This document shows, piece after piece, positions 1 through 12,149 of a DNA stretch of 64,000 nucleotides. Where the stretch lies: NCBI GenBank assembly GCA_010093515.1, contig MU001674.1, positions 234,246 to 298,245 on the forward strand, read 5' to 3'. The DNA is from Lineolata rhizophorae. Lineage: Eukaryota; Ascomycota; Dothideomycetes; Lineolatales; Lineolataceae. Position 1 is the stretch's first letter. Each line of letters begins with the position of its first letter. The notes beneath the pieces are model-generated. The model ran no database searches, was not told where the DNA came from, and saw only the letters and a list, made by a program, of their open reading frames with translations. The position numbers and the translations under genes are program-made.

Positions 1-525
1 TCGACGGTGACTTGCAACTCCTCGGTAATCGTATGGTCGAGCGTCTCGAGCTTTGTTTCGACCATCGTCTCGTGAAGCGTCTCAATCTCGGTCTCGATCA
101 TCGTCTCATGGATCGTCTCGTGGACGGTCTCATGGACAGTTTCGTGAACTGTCTCCGTCATTGGCGGGGCATGCTCGACGACAGTAACAAAGTGTTCGAC
201 GACCTCGGCCTCGGGCGGGGTTGCCACGACCTAGAAAATGACGTTAGAACTGTTCGCCGGTGTTCGATTTAGCCTTCCAAGGGCTGGCGCGCGTAGCATG
301 TCGTCTGCCTGTGTCTCCAAGCACATCCGTGTTTGGAAGCATGTCGTCATGGAGTCCATCTCTTCCAGTCCAACCTGAGCAACCCGATTTTCCCATTGAC
401 CTATTTCCGTCCCGACATGCTCGCTCACCCCCGGAAGCCACCGCGGCCCCACGTACCGTCGGAACCCATAGCAACTCCAAAGCGGCCAGCGCCGCGAACA
501 CACTACCTCCCTGAATCCCCTTCAT
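1..525 (-). CDS. Secreted Thr/Glu-repeat protein, 3' end outside window
   Basis: Function unknown. Exon 1 (525..457) encodes 23 residues starting MKGIQGGSVFAALAALELL, a plausible signal peptide. A GTACGT donor at 456 and a CTAAC branch with TTTTCTAG acceptor (231) lead to exon 2 (230..1), which stays open to the window edge. The join is phase 0. Exon 2 encodes a strikingly repetitive Thr/Glu/His/Val stretch built from units like ETVHETVHETIHET, then MIETEIETLHETMVETKLET. Such low-complexity Thr-rich tracts are typical of fungal wall or surface proteins; that role is inference. The 226-nt intron is long for this window, so an extra small exon is possible. The repeat continues to the edge, so total length and any GPI signal are unseen. 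Confidence 0.6.
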
Positions 526-2080
526 CTCCGCTCCGGTGAATGATTTGAAGTGGTGAGGTTTGACTTGGATTGGGCAATTGGCGTAAGGATCGAGCGCGCT
601 TGATTATGAAGTAAACAGCAGGCCAGCTGGCAGTCGTTGAAAGAAAGGAGGGAACCGAAATGTGCCACTGGCACTTTGTTACTAAAAAGGAGTGTGAAGA
701 AAAAAAAAAGGACAGTGAACGCAAAAGTAAAGAACGAAGAAAATGGAGGAGAGAAGTCGCAGCTACACTCGGATGTCGAACAAGAAGGAAAAAGCTGGGC
801 GTTGCCGGCGCATTGGGATATTATAACGGAGCACGGGGTGCTCGACATCGGATCAACGCAGCACAGCAGCGCCCAGGAGAGTGGCTTGGAGTCAGGCAAC
901 ATTAGGCCCGGAATTGAAGGAGGAGGATTCTTGGCTTGCGGGAGAAGTCAGGCCAGAACGGAGGGCGGCCACGGCGGGCGCGGGCACGGAGCTGCATTGA
1001 CGATGCAGGAACGGGCCCCTTGGGGGAGGCCAAAGATAGCAGAGTTCGACGGTGGAGGTCTCAAGTCGGTCTGGCCTACCGCTGTGGCGGACGGGCTGCG
1101 ACGGGCGGGCGGGCGTGCTCCGACGGCGGCGAGACAGGCACCGTCGCACGACAGGGCCCGCTCCCCGCCCCGCCCTGCCCAGCGCGCATGAGCCGCAGCC
1201 CCGCGTGGCTTGCGGTCCCGCGCCCGCGCCGGGGCCCGCCGCACAGGAGGCTCGTCCTGGCGCGGCCGCCCCGGCGCGAACCCGGCCGCCGCCCTCGCGC
1301 CCGCGCGCGGCGGAACCCCCGGAGCGCCGGGTGGACGCACGCCCCGTCCGCGTTTGGCTTGGCTCCCAGGCTTGGCGCCGCCGTCCACCCACTGACGGCC
1401 GCGGGAAACCCGCTGCCATTTCCTCTTTTTCTTTTTCCAGCTGTTTTTCCCTGGCTTCGCGATTGAAACCACCGGCCCCACCCGCATGCCGCCTAGGGTA
1501 GGTCGCAAGCCGCTGTGATCGTCCTGACTCGGTGCCAGCCCGAGCAGGGCAAGCAGCCAATGTCCTGGCCCCCGCGGGCGTTGCGCTGCTTGCCCGTTCT
1601 GGCCGTTGGACAAACGGCCCTTTCGTTGGTGTTGGTGGTCCTCGGAAGCGTGCCCTTCCGTCGTCGCTCAGGAGCGCTGGGCTGGCTTGTCCCACAGTCA
1701 GGGAGTTGACGGTGGTCTCAGAGCTCGGCGCGTTGGCGATGGTGTTGAGTGGGTCTGCGATCCGCGCTCGGAGACTACCGGCACTTTGTCAATCGGCGAG
1801 CGCTGCATACGCCCGTACCGATCGCTTTCTCCAACACCAAAGGAAAATCGAGCACGTCATGAACGTCGATTTCGTTGATTCCACCAAACGACGAGGGACA
1901 ATGGGATCGAAACGCTCAAAAAGCAACGATCCCTTTTTAGCCGTTCACCTCGCAGTCCAGCCTGTGCGAACTTCAAACAAGTGCTCGTGTACATCACGAC
2001 CAGGGCCTGCGGTCGACGTGTGCACACACATATAACCGTATCCTAAAACGCCTCGACCCCCGCCAGGGACCACCGCCAGC
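526..2080. other. Intergenic region, divergent promoters, GC-rich core
   Basis: This separates the start of the left-edge secreted protein gene (-) from the DUF1295 gene (+). About 1050-1400 is extremely GC- and CpG-rich, so all frames stay open by chance. A purine-rich A tract lies near 700-750. I see no gene with a proper start, splice signals or recognisable domain here. Confidence 0.5.
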
Positions 2081-3133
2081 ATGGCTTCCGCCGCCCACGT
2101 TTTGGACGAGTACTACCTCGCCATCACCCTCCTAATCACCGTCGGCTACCAGCTTCTCTTTTTCGCCGTCGCATTTACGTTCAAGTTCGACAAGCTGACC
2201 GACTTCGCCGGCGGGACCAACTTCGTCTTGCTCGCCGTCGTGACGCTAGCATGCAGCGGAGCCGGCGACAATGCGCGGCAGGTTGTCGCTTCGCTCTTCA
2301 TCATGGCCTGGGGCGCCCGCCTCTCGGGATTTCTCCTCTTCCGCATCCTGAAGACGGGCAAGGATGACCGCTTCGACGGCACGCGCGACAAGTTCTTTCC
2401 GTTCCTGGGCTTTTGGGTCTTCCAGATGCTCTGGGTGTGGACGGTCTCCTTGCCCGTCACCATCCTCAACTCGCCTGCCGTCACGCGATTCCCGCAGCCA
2501 AGCTTCGGCCAAGGCGCCGACGTGGCAGGGGTCGTGCTCTATACCGTGGGACTGGTGATGGAGTCCGTGTCCGACGTCCAGAAGTACCGATTCCGCAGCA
2601 AACATGGTCGCGATGGAAGCATCTGCGACATTGGCTTTTTCAATTGGTCCAGGCATCCGAATTATTTCGGGGAGATTCTGATTCAATTTTGTATGCCGTC
2701 CCTGCCGCATGGCGACCCGACTCGGTCATTGTCCAAGTCGTCAGTCTAGACCTCCCCGCTAACCCGCTCAAAATTAGCCATTTTCATGATCGCCGTATCT
2801 CCGGCCGCATACGGGTACGTCCGCGGCGGCGCGCACGACGCACTGTACGCCTCCATTCTGGGCCCGTTCTTCCTCACGGCTTTGCTCATGTTTGTGTCTG
2901 GCCTGTCTCTGCAAGAACGGCCTGCAGCCAAGAAGCGCTACGAAGACGGCACAAACTACGAGGCCTACGCAAACTACCTTCAGCGGACGAGTATCCTGAT
3001 CCCCTTCCCTCCCCAACTTTATTCCCGGATGCCGGTCTTTTTAAAGAGAACTCTGTTTCTAGAATTTCCCATGTTTGTATTTGACCCTCGGAAGCATTCG
3101 GATTCATGGAAAAGCCACCAAGCTGCAGCCTGA
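2081..3133 (+). CDS. DUF1295 membrane reductase (steroid 5-alpha-reductase-like)
   Basis: CDS join(2081..2690,2778..3133), 321 aa. It is a multi-pass membrane protein of the DUF1295 family, related to the C-terminal domain of 3-oxo-5-alpha-steroid 4-dehydrogenases and ICMT-like enzymes. Hydrophobic segments begin at the N-terminus (YYLAITLLITVGYQLLFF). The family hallmark lies around residues 190-202 (FFNWSRHPNYFGEI), followed by IQFSIFMIAVSP across the splice. The single 87-nt intron has a GTATGC donor, a GCTAACC branch and a TTAG acceptor. The tail ends in a soluble segment with FVFDPRKHSDSWK. Substrate is unknown; a lipid or sterol reductase role in the ER is inferred from the family. The ATG follows CCAGC and is the first good start. 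Confidence 0.85.
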
Positions 3134-6100
3134 GAAGGCAGACCGGTTGAATCATGTGCCGAGAAGCTTGGCGTTAGCATCAGCACCAGGAGGTTTTGTA
3201 GGACTTCAGGCGCTTCGCAAAACTGTCGGTTCGATGACGTATTCATTATTTGGGTTATTGAGTCACGACTAGATGTTCAATCTGTACAACAATTTAGCAA
3301 TGTAACGAGGCAGGCTCTGCAGAAAAGAGTGGTTGAGCACAGAGTATACTACGCTTAATACCTTAGGACATTTTGGTGGCTCCCTAAACGGAACCTACGT
3401 CGAGTTCGTTGATGTGCTGCTCATTTTCCGGGTACAGGCCCTCCCACCGACGGATTACTCCGTACCCCCTGACTCGATAGTGCGGTATGCCATGCGAGCG
3501 GGCTGAAACGACCAATCCTTCGGCCCCGATGTGCAACACCCGCCCCAAGATTCCCAACGCGCCTGCCTGTGCTCCCGGTTTGTTCCATGCGCACAAGCCC
3601 AGGTGGGATAAAGAGCGAACTGAAAGTCTTACGCGTCCCTCCACCGCCAATTTTCATGCGCTTCGTTGCCTTGCAGACCGTAACCCTGCCGCGCTCTTAG
3701 GAGGAACGCTTCACATGTCGGCGGCTTGGCTCGCGGGTCCTCGGGTTTATATATAATAAGCGGCCAACTTTCCGCGCCACGAAGGGAAATTCAGAAATAT
3801 TTACTATGGTGCTTGTCCCCTAATTTTGCGGCCAGAGAATGTCCGCCTGGGTTCATCGGCTGAGATGATACATATTAGTCCTTTTAAAGATGTGTTTGAC
3901 CCTTTGGGAACGACCAACATCGATCGTTTATGGTTGCGAAAGTCTTGCGCATCCAAGTGTGGGCGCCGCTCCGCTATCTGGTATTCCGAACGACCACAAA
4001 TGCGCACATCCCCTCGTTTATGCTCGGCCTACAAACCATCTCAAATTGTACTGCTCGGAAAAGGCAATCGTGCTTGTTCAATAGTAGTAGTTAGCGTCGG
4101 ATTTAGTAGTCAGGCTTAACAATGCTCTGTTCGCACAAGTGTCGTTTTGACCCCCGCTTGTAGCACAATGGCGATCTACGGGAATTATCTTGAGGCATTT
4201 TGTCAGCCTCTTGCCGTGAAAAGTTCACCAAAAGACGCTGCATGATTTCAAGGTTGCTGGGCTAAGTAGAATCCAACAGCTTTGGAAATATAGTGTTGGT
4301 TAAGAGCTGGTGGTTTTGGGGCCGTCGGTCTACTAGGTAGAAATTCCAGCGAAGCATCCAATTTGTGAAGATACACTGAAATCATAAATAAGTTCCGTGC
4401 CAAGAATTCGAACTTACTAGAATGAAGCGCTCCATGCCGCAGGCGTATTGCCATAATTTCTCTAGAACAATCATTCTAGACAGGTGCCTTGCGATGACGA
4501 CTAAAACGTCGAGTTATCAAGCGACATAAACGTTTCCGCAGGATTCGTCGCCCGCAGTACCAAGCTGGCAAGACAACTACATGATAAAGCACAAATATCG
4601 TGACAAAAAGAAAGCCTCGCCACTGGAATAGTGGAATTGAAATATTAAAAACTTACGATTAGAACTAAAAAAATGCGAAGTAATCTGTGTTGGCACTTGG
4701 TAGCGGCCCGGTCCCGCCTCGGTAATGGTTCGGCGAACCCGAGGTAGGCCCGATCGAATGGCGGATTGACACTCAGGCTCCTAGGAGTCACTGGACTTGA
4801 CTAGACAGCGCGAGGCCAAGGATCGTGCATCAAAATGAAACCAGTCGTCGCGATTGCGGGACAGAGCTGACGCCAACGAAATCCGTATTAAGCCTAGAAA
4901 ATTTGAGCTACGCCTTCAACGACATGTAAGGCGACCTAAAGTATTCCGTAGAAAGGGAGAGGCGCCGAGCCGAACGAATAAAAGGAAAAAAAAATCTCAT
5001 TATTCACCGCCGTAGCTTTATTGACAATAACTGACAGTTGCTAGCACAGTATGAATAAATCTAGTAGGTAGGGTCTTCCTCTTTTGAATTTCGTACCTGT
5101 CTTTTGCCGCCCAGTGCTTTTGCGACCGTGTGGGGGTTACGCCTCCTCAGCCGTGATGCGGCGCACACTCACGTGAGAAGAACTTAGCGAGAGTCGAGAC
5201 GTGGCTAATTGCGTCAAAATAAAATTAGATGCAAGGAGGAGCCTGAGAATAGGCCTTCGCCCTTCCGTCCATCGCCGGCGTGGAACATCTCCAAAGAAGT
5301 TGCGGCGTAGAGCTGATGTGCAGCCTAGAAGGAGAGCAACTTGAGTTGGGGGATGTTTCTCGGGGCTTGTCTGGGGAGCAAGATCCTGTCCAACGGGCGA
5401 GCGCTGGTTGGCTGGGCTGGGTTCCCCGTCCGAATAAGGTTTAGGCAGTCGCTTAAGAGGCAATAGAGCGTGCCGCCATGCCGACCACGTCAGGTCCAGC
5501 GCTGCCCCAAGACCGAGACCTGCCCATTTGCCGGACCCTCATGGGGCTGACGAAGTAAGGGCACAGCGTGGAGAGCCTTGCCTACGGTGCGCAGCGCTGA
5601 AAACCCAAATGGTGTTCTGGCCGTCATTCCCCGTACCCGAACCCTAGGCTTCGCTTCGACCACGCTCGACCGGGGATGCAGCCTGGCTAGCTCTGGTGTC
5701 GCTGCTTTCAATTTTGGCGCAGAGATGAAGGAGAGAGACTTGCAACAGGCAACAATGCGACCTGTCTAGGAATGCGAAATAGTTGGGAGCGAGAAATCCA
5801 CGTATTAAACGCTCACATGTTGTCGCCGTGTGATAGCCAGGGGCCGATCGGGCGATACGGAATACTCCGCATCGGCGCATATGAACCCCTCAGACCCCGT
5901 TTACGTAGTCGTAGGAAGAACTTAACCTAGATCCACGGCCGAAGATCTGATGGACGGCGGAACAATCCACGATGAAGAGGGGGTGACGCTGACCGGTTGG
6001 GTGGCCATGGCATTGTAGGTTAATAGGTCGGACATAGGGCCCCAGCTAGAGCGCGAATTGATTGGACCCTGCAGACGCGCGCGCGCAGCGGCGCCCGGCC

Positions 6101-6775
6101 GGCCACGAATGCTCCTGGCCAGCAGAGGCAGCCCTGGATGGAGAAGCAGGCGTTTGGCCGGCGGCAACGACCATGTATTTTATCCTCGCCCAGGGCCGGG
6201 GGCGAGTGCCGCCCTCGGCATGACGTTGGGGCGCTGGAGCGCAGAACGGAAAAAGAGGCGATGGACTAGGTCGGCCCGTAGCGTGGAGGGAGCTCGGGTA
6301 CCTTACCGTGTTGGCGACCCGCGGCCCTGTCACGTCGAACACCTAGGGTCGAGACGCCCTCCATCTCGCCCACCGGTCACGTCTCATTCCTTCTTTCCTA
6401 CATCTCACTCCCTCCGCCACCCTGTACGCCGCTCCCAGCCTAGCTGTTTCCCCTCTACATCACTCCAGCCATCGAACGCTATCTCAGCATCAAGTCTCCG
6501 CTCGCCAATTTCCACTTAACTACTGATCCCTCCATCCCGCTCGCCGTGAGGGCTGGGGGCGAGCGGCGTCGCGTTGGTCATTCTCTGTCTCTTGATATCC
6601 GGCGCCCTCGCAAACTTCCTACGGCAGCCGCTACTCTCCAGTTCGGCCGCCGCGTCCTCCAAGCCGCCATTTATCGCCCCGGCGTTTACGGCTGTATTTT
6701 TCTTTTGTTTCTGCTCAAGTTCTCTGTCGCCTTCCCCAATAGGATGAATGCGGCAAGGCTTGTTCACCTCGAGCC
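3134..6775. other. Gene-poor intergenic region
   Basis: This 3.6-kb stretch holds only short open frames with no start context, splice pattern or domain that I recognise. A TATA-like TTTATATATAATAA lies near 3748-3762 but no convincing gene follows. The part from about 3780 to 5100 is more AT-rich than the flanks. The last 700 bp are probably the SNT2 promoter and leader. Confidence 0.4.
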
Positions 6776-6779
6776 ATGA
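6744..6779 (+). promoter_or_regulatory. uORF overlapping the SNT2 start (ATGA)
   Basis: An 11-codon upstream ORF (MNAARLVHLEP, then TGA) ends at 6777-6779 and overlaps the main ATG at 6776-6778 as ATGA. A second ATG at 6748 opens another frame that runs past the main start and stops at 6787-6789. If the leader includes these, SNT2 translation should depend on leaky scanning or reinitiation. The transcript start is not known from sequence. Confidence 0.5.
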
Positions 6780-9700
6780 CTTCATCTAACGCGGAAGCTG
6801 CGCCGCGCGGTCTCAGTACGCCCGCACTGCACAGCGTAACCAGCACCCGCGGCCACTCTGCCTCAAACGGCTCGGCGCACAAAGCTGAGGCGGAAGCCGC
6901 GAGCGCAGACTCGGCGAGGCCAAGGAAGGAGGCTGCCAGCGAGGATCGAGATCGCCCCCGCGTGGTGGGACGCGACTCTCGGCCAGCATCGCGCACCGCC
7001 AACGACAAGAATCCATCCGCCGGTCAGGGCCGAAACAAATCGCAACCGCCATCCGAAGAGAAGACGTCTGCATCTATGATGCGCAAAGCGCCGTCGGATT
7101 CTCCTCCACAGCTAGAGGCTTCCGGAGGGGCCGTAGGACCTTCGCCCTACGGGACTCGGTCGCGCAACAAGCCTCAGAGTGCGCGTCCAAATTATGCCGA
7201 AGACATCGAAATGGATTTCGAGCAGTCTGCGGCGGCGAACAATGGTACTGCTGACCCCGTTGCGGCGACTTCGCGGCGTGTCTCACCCACGCCATCAACA
7301 AGCGAGAGCCGCCAATCTCCGGCCGGAGGCGCCGTGGCTACCAAGCGCGCAGCCGGCCAGAGTTCAAAGAACTCCTGGAGCAATACGAATCAATCATCCA
7401 TGGCCAAAGAAACCGTCATTCCCGGAACCTCGACTTTTTCGGCCACCTCTAGTGGGACTTCAAGTCTGCAGAATAAAAAGCGCAAATCTACCGCAACCCA
7501 CCCCGCAAGCAACGGCGCAGCAGCGGGTACCAGCCAAGCGCTCGGTGGCCGCTCGCATTCTTCTGGGCCTTCATTTCGAGAGACGACCATGCCGACCTTC
7601 GAGAAGACACGTGCCGTTTTGAGGGACGGCAAGCTAGAGGCAGATGACGGCACCGTCTACTCCGTCAACGGTGAGCCCCGATCACAGGAATTGTTACGAT
7701 GTTTTTATTTTGGCCCCTGGCTGACGTTGCGCAGACCAAGTGTACCTAGTTTGTGAACCTCCTGGCGATCCGTACTACATTTGCAGGATCATGGAATTCA
7801 TTCGGGCGCCAAATAAGTCCCATTCTCCAGTTGAGCAACTACGAGTCAACTGGTACTACAGGCCGCGTGATGTTCTTCGCTACAATAGCGATACTCGGCT
7901 GGTATACGCGACCATGCATTCCGATATTTGCCCACTTACTTCGCTTAGAGGGAAGTGTACCATCCTCCATAGGTCTGAAATTAGCGACATCGATGAGTAT
8001 AGGAGACGAAAGGACTCCTTCTGGTTTAACCAGGTATTCGATCGCTTCATTCATCGCTGGTATGAGGCGATTCCTGTCCAGCAGGTTATCAACGTACCCG
8101 ACAACGTCAAAAAGGCTCTCAACGAGCGATGGAAGTATGTGGTTGTCGAAACTGGCCGAGTCAAGGAATTGACCGCCGCTGTAAAGCTCTGCAAGCGCTG
8201 CAGTGGCTACTGCGCTTCGTAGGTTTCCCTGTCTTTCTACTGCGACTAGACAACTAATCACGTGATAGGGACGACTCTGTTGACTGCGCGGTCTGTAAGA
8301 ACACATATCACATGAATTGTGTAAGGCCGCCAGTCCTGAAAAAGCCATCACGCGGATTTGCTTGGGCTTGTGCGCCTTGTGGACGAGCCCAAGAACGCAA
8401 GTTGGAGGCTCGCAGGACGCCCATTATCGGTGACCTGTCTAAAGATGCAGAGGAAGAAGAACTCATCGATGAAGAGGAGGAAGATCTTGGGCCTGCCGAG
8501 ACACGGGCGCCAAGCCCGAATGGCTCCGTCGGTGACACTCCTGGGAATGAGGCCGAAATTGCGTTGGCAAAGATGTGGCCTATGCGCTATCTTGGGATTC
8601 ATTGCAGGGTAGAAGACGCACTCCAGTACGACGATCGTGCGATCTATCCGCGCGCCAGCTCACGCTTAGGGCCACGCCACCAAGCAAACGTTAACGTGTG
8701 GCACGGTCGACCAGTGGAGCTTGTGAAGCCAGCAGAAATCAAACGGCGGTATGTTAAGAGTGGCAGCAACAAAAAAGACACTAAGCTCTCGAAGGAGACT
8801 CTAGCTGCTCTAGAAGCCGACAAGCAGGAGAAAGCAAAGCGACCGAAGTGGGTCATGGATGAGCCTTTTGGATTTGTGCACAGAGGCGAGGACTACCCGA
8901 ACGACGACCCGAGGAACACTGCACAACTCCTATTCAAAATGCCCTCTGAGGAAGAGCGCAAACCTGGAATGGACATCGACAAGGTGATTAATAAGTATAT
9001 TGAGCACTTGAGAGTCCTGATGCGTGAATGGGAATTTGCCAGGCTCTATACTCCCGAGTCGATACTGTGGAAGGCCTTCAGAGTCATTCCGACGAATGTG
9101 TTCGATAAGGCCATGACGCTTTTGATGGAGAACAAATTTGACGCCCTGGCAGCGACAAAGCAGATTAAAGCCTTAACAGCAAAGCCGGAGAACTTTAAGG
9201 AACCTAATCCGACGCCAGACGAGTATAAGCGTTTTGTCGAGGGGGTTGCCAAATACGGCTCTGAACTTCGGAACGTGCGATTGCACGTGAAGACCATGCC
9301 TCACAAAGACATAGTCCGATTCTACTACCAGTGGAAGAGGACGCGTGCTGGGAGGAATGTTTGGGGGAGCTATGCCGGTCGCAAAGGAACAAAAAAGAAG
9401 GCGGAATCCGAGTCCGCATCCCGACTTGTCGATGACGTCGCCGACGACCAAGACGATTCAGCGTTCGATAGTAATAAGGCGATATTAAAAAAGCGCGGGT
9501 TCCAGTGCAAGTTCTGCTCTACGCAGAAGTCTCGACAATGGCGTCGGGCCCCCGGTGTTACTCCTGGACAGACGATTGCATCAAACGCCAAAGCCGGGAG
9601 CAAGGATAAAGGTCAACACTTGGTTCTTGCTCTTTGTCAGCGCTGCGCGGGGCTCTGGCGGAAATATGCTATCCAGTGGGAGAACATTGACGAGGTCGCG

Positions 9701-12149
9701 AAGAAAGTTGCGCAAGGCGGTTCGAAGCAATGGAAACGCCGGTTTGACGAAGAGCTGCTCAACGAGTTGGTCGCGTACAATGAGAATTCAGATTACGTAG
9801 ACACCGAGGATTTATCCGAGTCACAACCTCCTTCTGTCGAACCTCCGAAGAAAAAACAAAAGGCCTCAAATGAGAAGGAGAAGGATAGTCAAAAAGAAAA
9901 GGATAAAGAGAGTGCGCCGGCATCCGCCGTAGCTGAACCAGTCGTCAAGAAGAAGCCAGCTCCTCCTCCAAAGCAACCCACACCTCCTCCACTACCGGCA
10001 CAGCCAAAGTTTAGAGATTTGCCTTGTGCTGTTTGCTGGACATTCGAGCCTTTTCGGGACCATCTGTTTACGTGCACTGGTTGCAAGTTGACCGTTCACC
10101 GGCAGTGCTATGGGATTCATAGTGATCGTCGGACCTCAAGCAAATGGTTGTGCGACATGTGCTTAAATGACAGAAAGAATCGCACAAATATCGTAAGTTT
10201 AAGTTTACACACTATGCATGAATTTAAGTTGATACTGACCTCGACTCTAGGACTACAAGTGCGTGTTGTGCCCAAATCACTATACAGAACAGGAGCTTGT
10301 AGAGCCGCCCAAGGTTTCACACAAAAAGAAAACCGATCGTGAACGAGAAAAAGAACGTCTAGAAAAGGAACTTGTGATCAAGGCCGCCGAGGACTATCGC
10401 CGAAGCCAGCGAGAGCATGGCAGGCCAGAGATGCCTCGCGAGCCCCTCAAGATGACAAGCAACTACCATTGGGTGCATGTTCAGTGCGCAATCTGGACGC
10501 CCGGCGTTGAATTCAGCAACGCGGAAGCGCTTGAAACGGTCGAGAACATTGGCCCCCCAGCCGTGCCCCCTTCCAAGTACGAGCAGATTTGCAAGGTCTG
10601 CAAGGAGAACAAGGAGGGAGCATGCGTAACGTGCCCTCAATGTCACGGAGCGTTCCACGTTACTTGCGCTCAACGGGCAGGATATTACCTAGGCTTCGAC
10701 ATCGCGCCGGTGAAGAGTACGCGAAAAGACGTCGTTACTACCGTCAGTCTGGGAGGCGAGACTGGATTTATGACGGCTGTCATATGGTGCAAGGAACATG
10801 CAGCCAAGGACAAGAGGCACGCAATGAACGACGTCGTGGACGAGACATCCCTGCAGGAATATGGGAATGCATTGCAGCTATTCGCTCGCAATTATAAGCA
10901 GGCGGATCGTACACTTACTGGTACTGCGAGAAAGGCTGCCCTTCTAGACAGCGCAACTAAGGGACAGGCTCCGCCTACCGCTGCACAACCACCTCCTTCG
11001 AACCGAAGAGTTTCCTCTGCCAACATCACCGTGGCAAATCGAACACAACGCAGTTCAGCGGGCGCAACGGTCAAATCTGAGGATCAAGACAGCGACATGC
11101 AGATGGCTACAAAGTCCCTGGGAAAGAAGTGTGCCACGTGTGGGGTTGACGTCTCACCAAGGTGGTGGCCGTTTAGGCTGCAGGCTCCACAGAAAGAGTC
11201 ACAAAAGTCCAGCTCTCCAGACAGCGGGATAGCCGTAAATGGCACTGATGCGATTGGTGATGGATATGGCCAGAATAGCTCTCGACAAGCCGTACCACAA
11301 CCAAACGGAGTTGGGGATCACGCAGACGAGGCCAGCAGGTTTACGTCCAACCAGCAACCAGCAACGTCGGCCGCAGCTGCAGCCATGGCATCAGCCGCCC
11401 TTACCGTCGATTCTGGTACTTCTGTGCCGTCAGGGGCGGACGCTTTCCAATGCCACAAATGTCACGTCAAGAAGCTTACTGAACCGGAGAAAAAGGAAGA
11501 GACCAGATCCTCCATTTTCCCCGAGGCTCCTCTGCCTTCGAGGTCCCCACCTATTTTGCTTGGTGCCACTATACCTCAGTGGATTCCGCCTGGAAGCATA
11601 CCGCCAACCAGTTTTATGGGAGGCATACCAATGCACCCACACGGACTACCACCTCCCGCTCCTGTTGGCGCACATATACCCAGCCATCCCCCCTACCAAG
11701 CCCCACTACCTCCCCATCACCATATGAATGGCTACCCTCCTCCACCCGGCGGGCCCGTTCTACCTCCTCATATGGGCACCGGCAGATCACCGTACCCGCC
11801 ACAAACAGCACCTCCTCCACCTCCCATTCATGTGGGAAACGCTCCGGCACACCCTTTGGTCCCTCCACAAGCACCGAACGGGTTGCACTCGTCACATGTG
11901 CCAATACCTTCACCTACCCGTGCCGGGGTACCACCTCAATTTCACTCTAGGCAGACCGACAACCCATTCCAGCATAGCGCAGGACACGGGCAACCAATGC
12001 CTCCCTTCCACCCTCCTCCGCAAGCTGGGAGTCCAGGACAGGTGCAAAACCGTCCAGTAACGCCTCGGGACGCTCATGGAGGTGGCGCTGAGGGCCGAGC
12101 CAGTGCAGGGGCTAGCGCGAGTCCATCGCTTCGGAATCTCTTGCAGTGA
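6776..12149 (+). CDS. SNT2: Snt2-type BAH/PHD/ELM2/SANT chromatin protein
   Basis: CDS join(6776..7670,7735..8218,8269..10192,10251..12149), 1733 aa. The order is a disordered N-terminus (1-298), a BAH domain (about 299-440, VYLVCEPPGDPYYICRIMEF), a PHD finger built across intron 2 (about 449-498), ELM2 (about 560-650, GIHCRVEDALQYDDRAIYP), SANT (about 782-830), a GATA-like zinc finger (from about 872, CKFCSTQKSRQWRR), PHD2 plus extended PHD (about 1046-1290, spanning intron 3), another Cys pair with a long insert, and a Pro-rich tail. This is the fungal Snt2 architecture. Yeast Snt2 reads histone marks, acts with Ecm5 and Rpd3, and also serves as a ubiquitin ligase for histones. All three introns have standard donors, CTAAT/CTGAC-like branches and matching phases. 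Confidence 0.9.

Noticed and set aside
892-1695. 267-codon minus-strand open frame
   Set aside because: It lies in an extremely GC/CpG-rich stretch where all frames are open. Composition is Arg/Gly/Pro/Ala noise with no domain and no convincing ATG context.
4385-4420. GTTCGAATTC on the minus strand, tRNA T-loop-like
   Set aside because: The stem does not pair over five bases and no other tRNA parts are present.
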